A stretch of DNA of 64,000 nucleotides from the NCBI GenBank assembly GCA_902363335.1, contig CABIZV010000004.1, positions 124,001 through 188,000 of the forward strand, written 5' to 3'. The DNA is from Enterobacteriaceae bacterium. GTDB taxonomy: Bacteria > Pseudomonadota > Gammaproteobacteria > Enterobacterales > Enterobacteriaceae. Shown here one piece after another: positions 26,318 to 35,112 of this stretch. The notes below the pieces were generated by a model, which made no database searches, was not told the origin of the DNA, and worked only from the letters and a program-made list of their open reading frames with translations. A program made the translations under genes and the position numbers. Each line of letters opens with the position of its first letter. The first letter of the stretch is position 1.

Positions 26318-26862
26318 TAGCCGCGTGCAAACGCACTAAACGCCTGGCGCGCGTCATCATCGGCCGCTTCCATCACCATCCACGGGCTAAACGCCCACGG
26401 CGTCAGTTCCAGCGCGCGCAGCATATCCTCAAGCTCGCACCACTGGTATTCCATCACCTCATCCGTATTCGGCGCAACGCTGGTGGTTACGTGCGCCGCA
26501 TAAACCGGGCAAACCTCATTCTCAACGATGCCATTTGGCGCCACGGCGCGATAGCGAAAGTCGGCGGCAACCGGCGTTATATCTGCAATCTCCACGCCAA
26601 GCTCAAAGCGACAGCGGCGAACAATCGCCTGCTCGAACGTTTCGCCCTGCTGCGGATGCCCGCAAACCGAGTTGGTCCAGACTCCAGGCCAGGCCACTTT
26701 ACTTAACGAACGGCGCGTAACCAGCAGTTGGCCGCGTTCATTGAACAGCCAGCAGGAGAAGGCGAGATGCAGGGGAGTGAAGAGGGTGTGAGCGGCGTAC
26801 TTCTCAAGAATGCCTGAAGGTTTATCGTGCTCATCGAGCAAAATGACATGTTCGCCAGTCAT
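26317..26862 (-). CDS. idi: Isopentenyl-diphosphate isomerase, type I
   Basis: A 181-residue Nudix-fold enzyme (E. coli Idi: 182) that interconverts IPP and DMAPP. The catalytic cysteine is in TNSVCGHPQQGE (about residue 67) and the catalytic glutamate in VENEVCPVYAA (about 116). The Nudix-type acidic helix is QQGETFEQAIVRRCRFELG. It is convergent with lysS, with only REP repeats and a terminator between. Confidence 0.95.
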   Translation of the reverse strand: MTGEHVILLDEHDKPSGILEKYAAHTLFTPLHLAFSCWLFNERGQLLVTRRSLSKVAWPGVWTNSVCGHPQQGETFEQAIVRRCRFELGVEIADITPVAADFRYRAVAPNGIVENEVCPVYAAHVTTSVAPNTDEVMEYQWCELEDMLRALELTPWAFSPWMVMEAADDDARQAFSAFARG

Positions 26863-27063
26863 GACTACTCCTGAAAATAAAAGATGACCCAGCGTTTACC
26901 CGCAGGGCCATAGACTCAGGCAACCAGCGTAGCCCATAAAGGGGAAAAAGGCATTACCAAAACAAGCCTCCGATTCCTGCACGCTTACGATACGGGGAGT
27001 TTGGCATCCGCCGCTAGCCTGTTATCATAGTTCACCCGAACGTTCATGACCCGAGGATTCGCT

Positions 27064-27810
27064 TTGCGAGCAGGACGCCAAATCACTTCGCCATTCCGTC
27101 TGTTAATGTGCCTGATTATCGGGCTCATTCTCTCCGGCTGTGCTGGAAACTCCTCCAACTCAGAAGGCAGCTACAGCGGCTCGGTCTACACCGTCAAGCG
27201 CGGCGACACGCTGTCGCGAATTTCGCGTATGACGGGCACCAGCGTAAGGGATTTGGCGCGAATGAACGGTATTTCGCCGCCCTATACCATCGAGGTTGGG
27301 CAGAAGCTGAAAGTGAGTAGCTCGTCTAGATCCTCGGGCAGTAAAAAATCAACTGCCACCAGAACCGCGAAAGTCACGCCGTCTTCCGCGGTGCCGAAAT
27401 CCTCCTGGCCGCCGGTCGGCCAGCGCTGCTGGCGATGGCCTGCAAGCGGTAAAGTGGTTATGACCTACTCCACCTCTGAAGGGGGGAACAAAGGGATCGA
27501 TATCGCGGGCAGCCGCGGTCAGCCGGTTTATGCTGCCGCCGCCGGAAAAGTGGTATACGTCGGTAACCAGCTGCGAGGTTACGGCAACCTGGTGATGATT
27601 AAGCATAATGAAGATTACATCACCGCTTACGCGCATAACGATAAACTGGTGGTTAACAACGGGCAAAGCGTGAAGATTGGCCAGCAGATTGCCACCATGG
27701 GTAACTCCGATGCCGATTCGGTGAGGCTGCATTTCCAGATTCGTTATCGCGCCACGGCGATTGATCCGCTGCGCTATTTACCGCCTCAGGGCAGTAAACC
27801 TAAATGCTAA
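27064..27810 (+). CDS. ygeR: Lipoprotein amidase activator YgeR (ActS)
   Basis: A 248-residue lipoprotein with lipobox LSGC, a LysM domain (YTVKRGDTLSRISRMTGTSV, about 43-86) and a C-terminal LytM/M23 domain. The M23 metal ligands are degraded: KGIDIAG in place of HxGxDxA, and RLHFQIR in place of HxH. It is therefore an activator of amidases and not a hydrolase, as reported for E. coli ActS with AmiC. I favour the TTG at 27064, which has a GAGG site and aligns with E. coli; the ATG at 27046 is the alternative. Confidence 0.92.
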   Translation: MRAGRQITSPFRLLMCLIIGLILSGCAGNSSNSEGSYSGSVYTVKRGDTLSRISRMTGTSVRDLARMNGISPPYTIEVGQKLKVSSSSRSSGSKKSTATRTAKVTPSSAVPKSSWPPVGQRCWRWPASGKVVMTYSTSEGGNKGIDIAGSRGQPVYAAAAGKVVYVGNQLRGYGNLVMIKHNEDYITAYAHNDKLVVNNGQSVKIGQQIATMGNSDADSVRLHFQIRYRATAIDPLRYLPPQGSKPKC

Positions 27811-27846
27811 GCGGTTAATTTATATTCACTTACTAAGAATGAAGGC

Positions 27847-27874
27847 TTGCCAGATGAGGAGTAAAGTTTATAAT
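27847..27874 (+). promoter_or_regulatory. Promoter of the glyU tRNA gene
   Basis: TTGCCA (27847-27852) and a perfect TATAAT (27869-27874) are 16 bp apart. A GC-rich discriminator follows, as is typical for stable-RNA promoters. Confidence 0.85.
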
Positions 27875-27891
27875 GCTCCTCGCACACCTTT

Positions 27892-27965
27892 GCGGGCGTA
27901 GTTCAATGGTAGAACGAGAGCTTCCCAAGCTCTATACGAGGGTTCGATTCCCTTCGCCCGCTCCA
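27892..27965 (+). tRNA. glyU: tRNA-Gly (anticodon CCC)
   Basis: A 74-nt tRNA with encoded CCA. The acceptor stem is gcgggcg / cgcccgc, the D loop has ttcaatggtagaa, the anticodon loop is CTTCCCAAG (anticodon CCC) and the T arm has GGTTCGATTCC. It matches E. coli glyU and directly follows ygeR as in E. coli. The integrase remnant begins about 75 bp downstream, so the 3' end is a likely island attachment site. Confidence 0.97.
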
Positions 27966-28040
27966 AACTCAACTCCCCTGAAGTCTACAAAACTCAATTA
28001 CTCCTTGATAAATCAGCAGTTATAGCATTCTATAAGAACA

Positions 28041-28530
28041 TTAGCTGCTGGCAATGATCCTTCTCTTGAACGAAAAATTGAGAAACTAAGTCGTCAACAA
28101 GATGCTGAAAACTCGTTTGAGGCTCTTACGCGGGAGTGGTATCAGCGTCTCTATGACCGCTGGTCTGCGTCCTATCGTGAAGAGATGATGAGAACCTTTG
28201 AGAAAGATGTATTTCCTTATATCGGTCACCGGCCAATCAAAGATATCAAGCCGATGGAGTTGCTTGCAGTTCTTTCAAAGATAGAAGCACGAGGGGCAAC
28301 TGAGAAGGTCCGTAAGGTTCGCCAGCGCTGTGGAGAGGGCTGTTGTGACTGGCAGGGCCGAGTACAATCCAGCATCTGATCTAGCCAGCGCCTTGAGTCC
28401 TCATGAGAAAGAGCACTATGCTTTTTTAACCCAGGATGAATTGCCTGAGTTTCTTCGGACTCTGAACACCTATGCTGGTAGTGTGCTTGTTAAGATTGCT
28501 ATGCAATTGCTTATTTTAACGGGATCTAAT
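28041..28530 (+). pseudogene. Decayed P4-type tyrosine integrase
   Basis: The reading frame from 28041 encodes LAAGNDPSLERKIEKL... then SFEALTREWYQRL, VFPYIGHRPIKDIKPMELLA and RGATEKVRKVRQRCGE, all typical of P4-family integrases. Near 28336 a small deletion shifts the frame; the sequence continues in another frame as TGRAEYNPASDLASAL and FLTQDELPEFLRTLN, then breaks off at LLILTGSN before the catalytic Arg-His-Arg-His-Tyr domain. The N-terminal part is missing too. It lies next to glyU, so it marks an old island insertion. Confidence 0.85.
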
Positions 28531-28586
28531 ACCTCTTTTAAAATCTATGTTTAAAACTGGACTTGTATCAGGAGTAACTTCCTCCA

Positions 28587-28608
28587 TCTGTATATTCAAA
28601 TATACAGA
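28587..28608. repeat. Perfect inverted repeat in a gene-free gap
   Basis: TCTGTATAT and ATATACAGA flank a 4-nt spacer. It resembles a regulator operator, but the CTGT-ACAG spacing (12) is not that of LexA (8). It could also be a hairpin near the 3' end of the SDR transcript, which ends at 28649. The 28531-28648 stretch otherwise shows nothing I can name. Confidence 0.4.
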
Positions 28609-28648
28609 CTTAAACTGACATGAGGCTGACGGCTATATGACAAAATTG

Positions 28649-29440
28649 TCAGGGTTGTCGATTGGTTAATTTTTTTGAATGCAAATTCAGCTCGTTAATA
28701 ATGCAGTCAGGTTCTTCACGCAGAGGCATATTGTCTATGTCCAGAACCCCATCATTTTTTCGTGCATCATCAGCCAGCAGGTCTGCAAACAGTGGGGTAA
28801 GATCCTGCTGTGCTTCACCTCGTTCAGCGACCAGCTCGAACGTTTTATTTTTTGCCTCGTCGTTGGTTAGGACACTGACCAGAACCTGGGCGATTTGTTC
28901 CCGGGATATCACGCCATCTTCCGGTGTTCCCGCATGGCGACGATCACCCTGAAGCATAACGATTCTGTGCTCATCATCATTGTTGTAATCAAACCAGCCG
29001 GGCCGGACGATGGTATAGGGATGACCGCTGGCCCTGACCAGACGCTCGGCACGTCTTTTCCAGTCATGAACCTCAGTGCGTTGATTCCAGGTGCTGAGCC
29101 GCTCAGTCACGCCAATCGTGGTCATCAGGCTGATACGAACAGGCGTATCCTTGAAAATTCTTAAAATATTGCGTACTCCGCCGTAATCGATCGCTCTGGC
29201 ACCAATACGACCCTGACCATCGGAACCGAGCGTGAAGATGATGGCATCAATATCTTTCGGTAATTCGGTGAGTGTTTCAGGCAATGAAACATCGCCGTAA
29301 AAAATATCTGTTCCCCGGGGAAGCAATTTTACTTTGCGTTTATTTCTGACTAGCGCCACTGGCTGATGGCCCATTTTGATAGCGGTATTGACGACATGAA
29401 GGCCAATACTTCCTGTCGCGCCTGCAATGAGTATTTTCAT
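28649..29440 (-). CDS. Atypical SDR / NAD(P)H-binding oxidoreductase
   Basis: A 263-residue Rossmann-fold protein of the atypical SDR (NmrA/YwnB-like) type. The nucleotide loop is LIAGATGSIGLHV at the N-terminus and NADP-type basic residues follow (LVRNKRKV). The classical YxxxK is not in the usual place; HPYTIVRPGWFDYN is typical of this subgroup. It is divergent from a LysR regulator, and a shared operator dyad (29533-29547) lies between. The substrate is unknown. Confidence 0.82.
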   Translation of the reverse strand: MKILIAGATGSIGLHVVNTAIKMGHQPVALVRNKRKVKLLPRGTDIFYGDVSLPETLTELPKDIDAIIFTLGSDGQGRIGARAIDYGGVRNILRIFKDTPVRISLMTTIGVTERLSTWNQRTEVHDWKRRAERLVRASGHPYTIVRPGWFDYNNDDEHRIVMLQGDRRHAGTPEDGVISREQIAQVLVSVLTNDEAKNKTFELVAERGEAQQDLTPLFADLLADDARKNDGVLDIDNMPLREEPDCIINELNLHSKKLTNRQP

Positions 29441-29532
29441 GATAAACCTTCTGATAATTCAGACTTATTTTCGATACAGTCAGAATATCAATTATCATTA
29501 TTGTCAGTAATAGGGCTAAAATGATTGTGTCT

Positions 29533-29547
29533 ATGAAAACCCTTCAT
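29533..29547. promoter_or_regulatory. LysR-type operator dyad 1
   Basis: ATGAA-AACCC-TTCAT, a perfect dyad containing the LysR signature T-N11-A. It lies 42 bp upstream of the LysR gene and 93 bp upstream of the divergent SDR gene. The same dyad with a different spacer recurs at 32527 and 35113. Confidence 0.6.
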
Positions 29548-29588
29548 GAGTGTGCGATGAAGGGAATGCCTCCATAAGGAAATCGCCG

Positions 29589-30482
29589 ATGCTTAAAGAA
29601 AACTTCAACGAACTGCAAATCTTTCTTGTGGTGGCAAGGGAGAGAAGTTTTACCAAAGCAGCGGGTAAACTGGGCGTTTCTCAGTCTGCACTCAGCCACG
29701 CGATGAAGGCACTGGAGGAAAGGCTGAATATCCGCCTTCTGACCCGCACGACCCGAAGCGTTGCCCCTACAGAGGCCGGTGAGAGAATTATTGCCTGCCT
29801 TGAACCGCGTATTGCCGATCTTGAGCAGGAGCTGGAATCGCTTGTTCAACTGAACGGCACTGCCTCCGGCAATATCCGTTTATCTGCCGGGGAGCATGCC
29901 GTGCGAAGTCTGGTATGGCCGAAGCTAAAACCCTTCCTCAGGGAATACCCGGAAATCAATGTTGAACTGGTCGTTGATAACGGCTTTGTCGATATTGTGG
30001 AGGGGCGTTTTGATGCCGGGATCCGTCTGGGGGAAAGCGTGGATAAGGACATGATTGCGGTAAGAATTGGGCCGGACATGAGAATGGCTGTGGTGGGAGC
30101 ACCGTCTTATTTCGCTGCAAACCCTGCACCTGAAACGCCGCACGAGCTACAAAATCATCGGTGTATAAATATGCGCCTGCCGACAGCCGGTGGGCTTTAC
30201 CACTGGGAGTTTGAGAAGGATAAAAAACCGTTACGGGTCAGAGTAGAAGGGCAGGTCACGTTTAATCTGCAAGCGGAAAGGATTGATGCGGCGTTATCCG
30301 GTTTTGGCATTGCCTGTATACCTGAAGACAGGGGGCAGGATTATATAAAGTCAGGAGAGCTTATTCAGATTCTGCAGGACTGGTGCCCATCTTTCCCCGG
30401 ATATTACCTCTACTACCCGAGCCGCAAGCAGCATCCCCCCGCTTTTGCGCTGATGATCGATGCACTTCGCTACCAGGAATAA
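29589..30482 (+). CDS. LysR-family transcriptional regulator
   Basis: A 297-residue LTTR. The N-terminal winged HTH (ERSFTKAAGKLGVSQSALSH, about 17-36) is followed by the effector domain (from about 90). The open frame extends to 29550; the start at 29589 (MLKENFNELQIFLVV) fits the family. It belongs to the group of LTTRs that sit beside SDR and aldo-keto reductase genes. It is the likely regulator of the surrounding redox cluster through the ATGAA-N5-TTCAT dyads. Confidence 0.9.
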   Translation: MLKENFNELQIFLVVARERSFTKAAGKLGVSQSALSHAMKALEERLNIRLLTRTTRSVAPTEAGERIIACLEPRIADLEQELESLVQLNGTASGNIRLSAGEHAVRSLVWPKLKPFLREYPEINVELVVDNGFVDIVEGRFDAGIRLGESVDKDMIAVRIGPDMRMAVVGAPSYFAANPAPETPHELQNHRCINMRLPTAGGLYHWEFEKDKKPLRVRVEGQVTFNLQAERIDAALSGFGIACIPEDRGQDYIKSGELIQILQDWCPSFPGYYLYYPSRKQHPPAFALMIDALRYQE

Positions 30483-30509
30483 CGGGTCCGCCAATCTCAG
30501 CGGACCCGT
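30482..30509. terminator. Hairpin between the convergent LysR and aldo-keto reductase genes
   Basis: A perfect 10-bp stem (acgggtccgc / gcggacccgt) with an 8-nt loop fills the 34-bp convergent gap. It has no clear T-run on either side. Confidence 0.6.
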
Positions 30510-30516
30510 CCGGGTA

Positions 30517-31506
30517 TTAACGGCCTACGCGGGCCTGGTGCTCAGGAGAGTAACGTTCGCCGACGATTTTAATCGTTTCAAGCGCCTGGGTTATCTGTCG
30601 CGAGTCATCCTGAGAAAGGATGATGTCGGCGGCCCCCAGGTTTTCCTCCAGCCGGTGCAGTTTCGTGGTACCAGGGATAGGCACAATCCACGGCTTTTGT
30701 GCCAGCAGCCATGCCAGCGCGATTTGTGCAGACGTCACGCCTTTCTCTGCCGCCAGTTCACCCAGCAATGAGACCAGCTTTTCATTGGCTTCAATCGCCT
30801 GCTCGGCGAAACGCGGCACGGTGCTGCGGTAATCATCCTTGCCAAAAGTGGTTCCTGGCTTAATCGATCCCGTCAGGAAACCTTTGCCTAATGGGCTGAA
30901 GGGCACAAAACCAATACCCAGTTCCTCCAGTAACGGCAGGATCTCCTGCTCAGGCTCGCGCCACCACATGGAGTATTCGCTTTGCAGCGCAGTGACCGGT
31001 TGTACGGCATGAGCACGACGAATGGTTTGCGCACCCGCTTCGGACAGACCGAAATGTTTAACTTTGCCTTCAGCGATCAGGTCCTTCACTGTTCCCGCAA
31101 CATCTTCAATAGGTACATCCGGATCGACACGGTGTTGATATAGCAGGTCAATGACATCAGTCTTAAGACGGCGTAATGATCCTTCCACTGCTTTACGGAT
31201 ATGCTCCGGACGGCTGTTTAAAATCTGCTGCTTGTTGTCGTTGCCAAAAGTAAAACCAAACTTAGTGGCGATGACCACGCGGTCACGAAACGGTTTTAAG
31301 GCTTCGCCAACAACCTCTTCATTAAGGAAGGGGCCATACACTTCAGCGGTATCGAAGAAGGTGACGCCACGTTCAACCGCTGCGCGAATGAGCTCGATAG
31401 CCTGTCGGGTATCGGTCGCCGGGCCGTAGCCGTGGCTTAAGCCCATGCAACCGAGCCCAAGCGCGGAAACTTCGAGTCGGGATTTACCCAGATAACGTTT
31501 TTGCAT
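30517..31506 (-). CDS. Aldo/keto reductase (329 aa, YajO/IolS-like)
   Basis: A full-length NADP-dependent TIM-barrel reductase. The catalytic Asp-Tyr pair is in FFDTAEVYGPF (about residues 50-60), the Lys is in VIATKFGF and the His in YQHRVDPDVP. The C-terminal cofactor segment is VPIPGTTKLHRLEENL. It is closest in type to aryl-aldehyde or AKR13-like reductases and the substrate is not predictable. It lies 25 bp downstream of the next aldo-keto reductase, probably in one transcript. Confidence 0.9.
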   Translation of the reverse strand: MQKRYLGKSRLEVSALGLGCMGLSHGYGPATDTRQAIELIRAAVERGVTFFDTAEVYGPFLNEEVVGEALKPFRDRVVIATKFGFTFGNDNKQQILNSRPEHIRKAVEGSLRRLKTDVIDLLYQHRVDPDVPIEDVAGTVKDLIAEGKVKHFGLSEAGAQTIRRAHAVQPVTALQSEYSMWWREPEQEILPLLEELGIGFVPFSPLGKGFLTGSIKPGTTFGKDDYRSTVPRFAEQAIEANEKLVSLLGELAAEKGVTSAQIALAWLLAQKPWIVPIPGTTKLHRLEENLGAADIILSQDDSRQITQALETIKIVGERYSPEHQARVGR

Positions 31507-31531
31507 TGAATGAAACCTCTCTTATCGCGAC

Positions 31532-32383
31532 TTAAACATCAAGTTTGCGGCCAGTCAGCCATTCCACCATCGCCGGGTCACGGTGGGAGAAGAAGGCGCT
31601 GGTAGCGGTGTCGAGGGCGGCAATTTGCAGCATATCCTCAGCGCTGAGTTCAAAATCGAGAATATTGATGTTCTCAGCCATGCGTTCTTTGCGCACCGAT
31701 TTCGCCAGTGAAATGATGCCTCGCTGGAAGATCCAACGCAGCACAACCTGGCCCACGCTTTTGCCGTACTTCTGGCCAATTGCCGTTAACACGGGATGCT
31801 GGAACAGGCCATTTTTACCCTCAGCAAACGGTGCCCAGGCTTCCGGCTGGATGCCACGGCTTTGATTCCATGGAACGGCATGCAGTTGCTGATTGAAGGG
31901 GTTAACTTCAATCTGGTTCACCGCAGGAGCCACTTTGTTGAAGGCGATAAGGTCGGCCAATCGGTCAGGATGGAAATTGCTTACGCCAATGGCGCGAATT
32001 TTGCCTGCATGCTGCAGTTCTTCCATAGCACGCCATGCCCCATAGACATCACCGTAAGGCAGGTGAATCAGATAGAGGTCGACGTAATCAAGTTGCAGCC
32101 GGTTCAGGGAGCGTTCGAACTGGGCTTTAGCGCCTTCGTAATTCGTATCCTGCAGCCACAGTTTGGTCGTTACAAAAAGTTCTTTGCGGGCGATACCGGT
32201 CTGTTTCAGGGCGTTACCGACCTGGGTTTCATTCTGGTAAGACGCTGCGGTATCAATCAGTCGGTATCCTGTATCGATGGCATCAATAACCGCTCTTTCG
32301 CATTCAGCAGCATCCGTCATCTGAAAGACACCAAAGCCCAGCAGGGGCATTTCAATACCGTTGTTCAGTTTTACAGTTTGCAT
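31532..32383 (-). CDS. Aldo/keto reductase (283 aa, DkgA-like)
   Basis: A shorter AKR of the 2,5-diketo-gluconate reductase/AKR5 type. The catalytic elements are LIDTAASYQNE (Asp and Tyr), VTTKLW (Lys) and YLIHLPYGD (His). The GVSNFHPDRLADL and LRWIFQRGIISLAKSV segments complete the barrel. Such enzymes reduce aldehydes such as methylglyoxal. It is first in a two-gene unit whose promoter region contains dyad 2 (32527-32541). Confidence 0.9.
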   Translation of the reverse strand: MQTVKLNNGIEMPLLGFGVFQMTDAAECERAVIDAIDTGYRLIDTAASYQNETQVGNALKQTGIARKELFVTTKLWLQDTNYEGAKAQFERSLNRLQLDYVDLYLIHLPYGDVYGAWRAMEELQHAGKIRAIGVSNFHPDRLADLIAFNKVAPAVNQIEVNPFNQQLHAVPWNQSRGIQPEAWAPFAEGKNGLFQHPVLTAIGQKYGKSVGQVVLRWIFQRGIISLAKSVRKERMAENINILDFELSAEDMLQIAALDTATSAFFSHRDPAMVEWLTGRKLDV

Positions 32384-32526
32384 GACGTTATCCTTCAGCT
32401 GTTGTGTTGGAAAGCATAACGCGAAATGATTTATTCGATTAGATGGGGTAATTAGCTAGGGCTTATTAGTAATTGTCATTAATTTGGAAATACCCAATCG
32501 ATAGACTTTGCATAAAGCGGTTACTT

Positions 32527-32541
32527 ATGAAAATCATTCAT
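32527..32541. promoter_or_regulatory. LysR-type operator dyad 2
   Basis: ATGAA-AATCA-TTCAT in the 281-bp divergent gap between the aldo-keto reductase (start 32383) and the SDR (start 32665). The palindrome extends outwards imperfectly (CTTATGA...TCATAAG). No other feature is visible in this gap. Confidence 0.6.
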
Positions 32542-32664
32542 AAGGGTAAGCGCCTTAGCTGACTAAACCAATCCTCTTCCAGACGCTATGCTGCCTGAGT
32601 TGTCATCATGACAGGGGCCCATCTGGTCTAAGCTGATGGCTAAACCTGTAGAAGAGGGATAAAA

Positions 32665-33495
32665 ATGAAAGATGTCATTGTTGTAATTGGTAGTGGCTCG
32701 ATTGCTCAAGCCATTGCGCGACGCGTGAGCGTTGGAAAACATATTCTCCTAGCCGATATAAGAACTGAAAACGCTCAACAGGCTGAAAATACCCTCTCAC
32801 GTGCCGGTTTTGACGTGAGTACTACCACGGTCGATGTGCGTTCGCGTGATTCTATCCTGGAACTCGTGAAAACAGCGTGTAGCGTAGGTGAAATCAAGGG
32901 AGTTATCCATACTGCAGGATTGTCACCGTCTCAAGCACAAGCACAGGACCTCATCCGCGTTGATCTATACGGCAGCGCCGTGCTGTTTGAGGAATTTGGT
33001 AAAGTTATCGCACCCGGTGGCTCCTGCGTTGTGATTGGCTCGCAGTCCAGTCATCGCTTAGATGTTGATGCTCTGACACAGGTTGAGGCGGATGCGCTTG
33101 CAACCCTGCCGCCTGAAGATCTTCTCGAACTGCCTCTGGTGAAAGAAATTGAAGACAGCTTATATGCTTATCAGATTTCCAAACGCTGTAATGCGCTTCG
33201 CGTTATGTCTGAAGCGGTGAAATGGGGCAAGCGCGGTGCACGAATTAACTGCATCAGCGCCGGTATCGTCTATACGCCTCTGGCTTATGACGAGCTTAAT
33301 AGTGCAGAAAGAGGTGAATTTTATCGAAATATGCTGGATAAATCTCCGGCGGGACGGGGCGGTACGCCAGATGAAATCGGTGCGCTGGCGGAGTTTCTGT
33401 TCGGGCCTAATGGTACCTACGTGACGGGAAGCGATCTGCTGATTGATGGTGGTGCAACTGCTTCTTACAAATACGGCGAGTTACGTCCGCAGTAA
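32665..33495 (+). CDS. Classical short-chain dehydrogenase/reductase
   Basis: A 276-residue SDR. The glycine motif is VIGSGSIAQAIARR, the adenine-binding Asp is in TVDVRSRDS, the active-site Tyr-Lys is YAYQISKRCN (about residues 170-176), and the C-terminal GSDLLIDGG is typical. The insert between strand 5 and the YxxxK is longer than usual. The substrate is unknown. A nitroreductase stub follows directly. Confidence 0.9.
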   Translation: MKDVIVVIGSGSIAQAIARRVSVGKHILLADIRTENAQQAENTLSRAGFDVSTTTVDVRSRDSILELVKTACSVGEIKGVIHTAGLSPSQAQAQDLIRVDLYGSAVLFEEFGKVIAPGGSCVVIGSQSSHRLDVDALTQVEADALATLPPEDLLELPLVKEIEDSLYAYQISKRCNALRVMSEAVKWGKRGARINCISAGIVYTPLAYDELNSAERGEFYRNMLDKSPAGRGGTPDEIGALAEFLFGPNGTYVTGSDLLIDGGATASYKYGELRPQ

Positions 33496-33693
33496 TACAT
33501 CCTGATTTCCCCACGTGAGATTTTTCGGGCGCCTCATGTTGCCCTGCTGTTCATTCCTGCTGTAGGGGACAACGTTCGCGTAGCCTCGGACGCCGGTATG
33601 TATGCGCAGACATTCCTGCTTTCTCTGGCAGCTCGCGGTTACGCAGGTGTTCCACTGGCAGTGCTGAGTTATTTTGCCCAAACGGTGCATTGA
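33496..33693 (+). pseudogene. C-terminal stub of a nitroreductase
   Basis: Starting right after the SDR stop, one frame is open for 65 codons without a start and reads YILISPREIFRAPHVALLF, GDNVRVASDAGMYAQTFLL and SLAARGYAGVPLAVLSYFA, ending in TGA at 33691. This is the conserved C-terminal region of FMN nitroreductases. The N-terminal two thirds are absent, presumably lost by deletion when the SDR came to lie here. Confidence 0.75.
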
Positions 33694-33718
33694 ATATTAA
33701 ATGCTCCTGAGATACTCA

Positions 33719-33755
33719 CCCTTCCCTGTAACTCAGGGAGGGGGGCGTTTTATCT
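33719..33755. terminator. Possible terminator after the nitroreductase stub
   Basis: CCCTTCCCTG pairs with CAGGGAGGGG around a 5-nt loop, followed by GGCGTTTTAT. It would separate the SDR transcript from the convergent MFS gene. The rest of 33694-33832 shows nothing I can name. Confidence 0.45.
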
Positions 33756-33832
33756 GGGATCCCAAAAGAAATACCGTAAAGCAGCCTGAAGCCCTCAAGC
33801 CGAAAGTGTCGTCTGGCATCAATAACGACGTT

Positions 33833-35029
33833 TTATTTTTTTATCTGAACGGTCAGTGCCATCAGGGCGCTGGCTGCTGTAAACAACGCAATTATCCAGC
33901 CCATCGTCCATGGTGTGCCGTCACTGAACAGAGCGAGAAGCAGTGAAGAAATGATGCCGCTGCCATATTGTAACGCCCCCATTAGCGCCGACGCGGAGCC
34001 AGCCACATTAGGCACTGCGTCCAGAGCGCATGCCGTGGAGGTCGCCGCGATGATGCCATTCATAGAGAAGAACACGAACACAGCGCTGACAATTACGGTA
34101 ATTCCACCCACACCCAGGCCGGTTGTGACCGCCAGTACTATTGCGGCAATAGTGGCGATGAATACAGCATTCCTGAGCAACGCTTCCAGTGGATAGCGGT
34201 GAACCAGACGTCTGTTGACCATGCTCACCGCCATCAATCCAACAATGTTTACTGCAAACAGCCAACCGTAATGCTGCGGGTCAACACCGAAGTACGTGAT
34301 GTACACAAACGGAGAGCCGGTGATAAAGGCGTAGGCTGCAACGTAGTAGAACATCAGACATAGCGTAAACCGCATGTATCTGGCGTTGGTGAGTAAGGCA
34401 TAGTAGTTGTGAAAGGCTCTGGTTACAGAGGCTTGCGAGCGTTTTTCAGCAGGTAATGTCTCCGGTAGCCAGAATAAAGACATCAGCATTAATGTTCCGA
34501 TAATCGTCAGCAGCCAGAATATGGCATGCCACGAGGTGACTTTAATCATCTGCCCGCCAATCAGGGGCCCGGCAATCGGCGCGATGGCCATGATGATCAT
34601 CAGAGTCGAAAGCATTTGGGCTGCACGAGTGCGGCTAAACAGGTCACGGATCATTGCTCGTGCCAGCATCGGTCCGGTACAGGCACCTAACGCCTGAAAA
34701 ACACGCCAGAAGACTATTTGCACGATATCTGTTGATAACGCGCAGCCCACCGAGCCGATGATGAATAGAGCTAAACCGATAAACAGTGGAAGTCGACGCC
34801 CATAACGATCGCTAATCGGTCCCCAAATCAGTTGTGCGATGCAAAAGCCGATAAGGAATCCGGTGATAGTTAGCTCTGCATCACCCTGTAAATCTGTTGC
34901 CATGACGGGCATCGCTGGAAGATAGATGTCGGTTGATAAAGAGGTCACGGCCATCAGGGCACTGAGAATGAGTAAAAACGATAGACCGGTTTTTTTAGCC
35001 GTCGGTGACTGTGCTTTAATATTAAGCAT
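33833..35029 (-). CDS. MFS drug efflux transporter, Bcr/CflA type
   Basis: A 398-residue twelve-helix exporter. The family signatures are STDIYLPAMPVMATDL in helix 1 and WGPISDRYGRR in the 2-3 loop. E. coli Bcr and relatives export bicyclomycin, sulfonamides or cysteine. The open frame extends to 35077; I set the start at 35029 (MLNIKAQSPT). It is divergent from a GST gene across dyad 3, so it may expel a compound handled by the redox cluster. Confidence 0.9.
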   Translation of the reverse strand: MLNIKAQSPTAKKTGLSFLLILSALMAVTSLSTDIYLPAMPVMATDLQGDAELTITGFLIGFCIAQLIWGPISDRYGRRLPLFIGLALFIIGSVGCALSTDIVQIVFWRVFQALGACTGPMLARAMIRDLFSRTRAAQMLSTLMIIMAIAPIAGPLIGGQMIKVTSWHAIFWLLTIIGTLMLMSLFWLPETLPAEKRSQASVTRAFHNYYALLTNARYMRFTLCLMFYYVAAYAFITGSPFVYITYFGVDPQHYGWLFAVNIVGLMAVSMVNRRLVHRYPLEALLRNAVFIATIAAIVLAVTTGLGVGGITVIVSAVFVFFSMNGIIAATSTACALDAVPNVAGSASALMGALQYGSGIISSLLLALFSDGTPWTMGWIIALFTAASALMALTVQIKK

Positions 35030-35112
35030 GATTATCCGTTTAGAGAGGAAATTATCGTCATATTCTAACGAGATCATGCAGTTTGATAACTCATGGGAAT
35101 AGGATAGGCACT

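Noticed and set aside
28587..28608. LexA box
   Set aside because: The CTGT and ACAG halves are separated by 12 bases, while LexA needs 8.
27966..28648. CRISPR array or toxin-antitoxin pair next to glyU
   Set aside because: No regularly spaced repeats and no second open gene were found; the region is explained by the integrase remnant.
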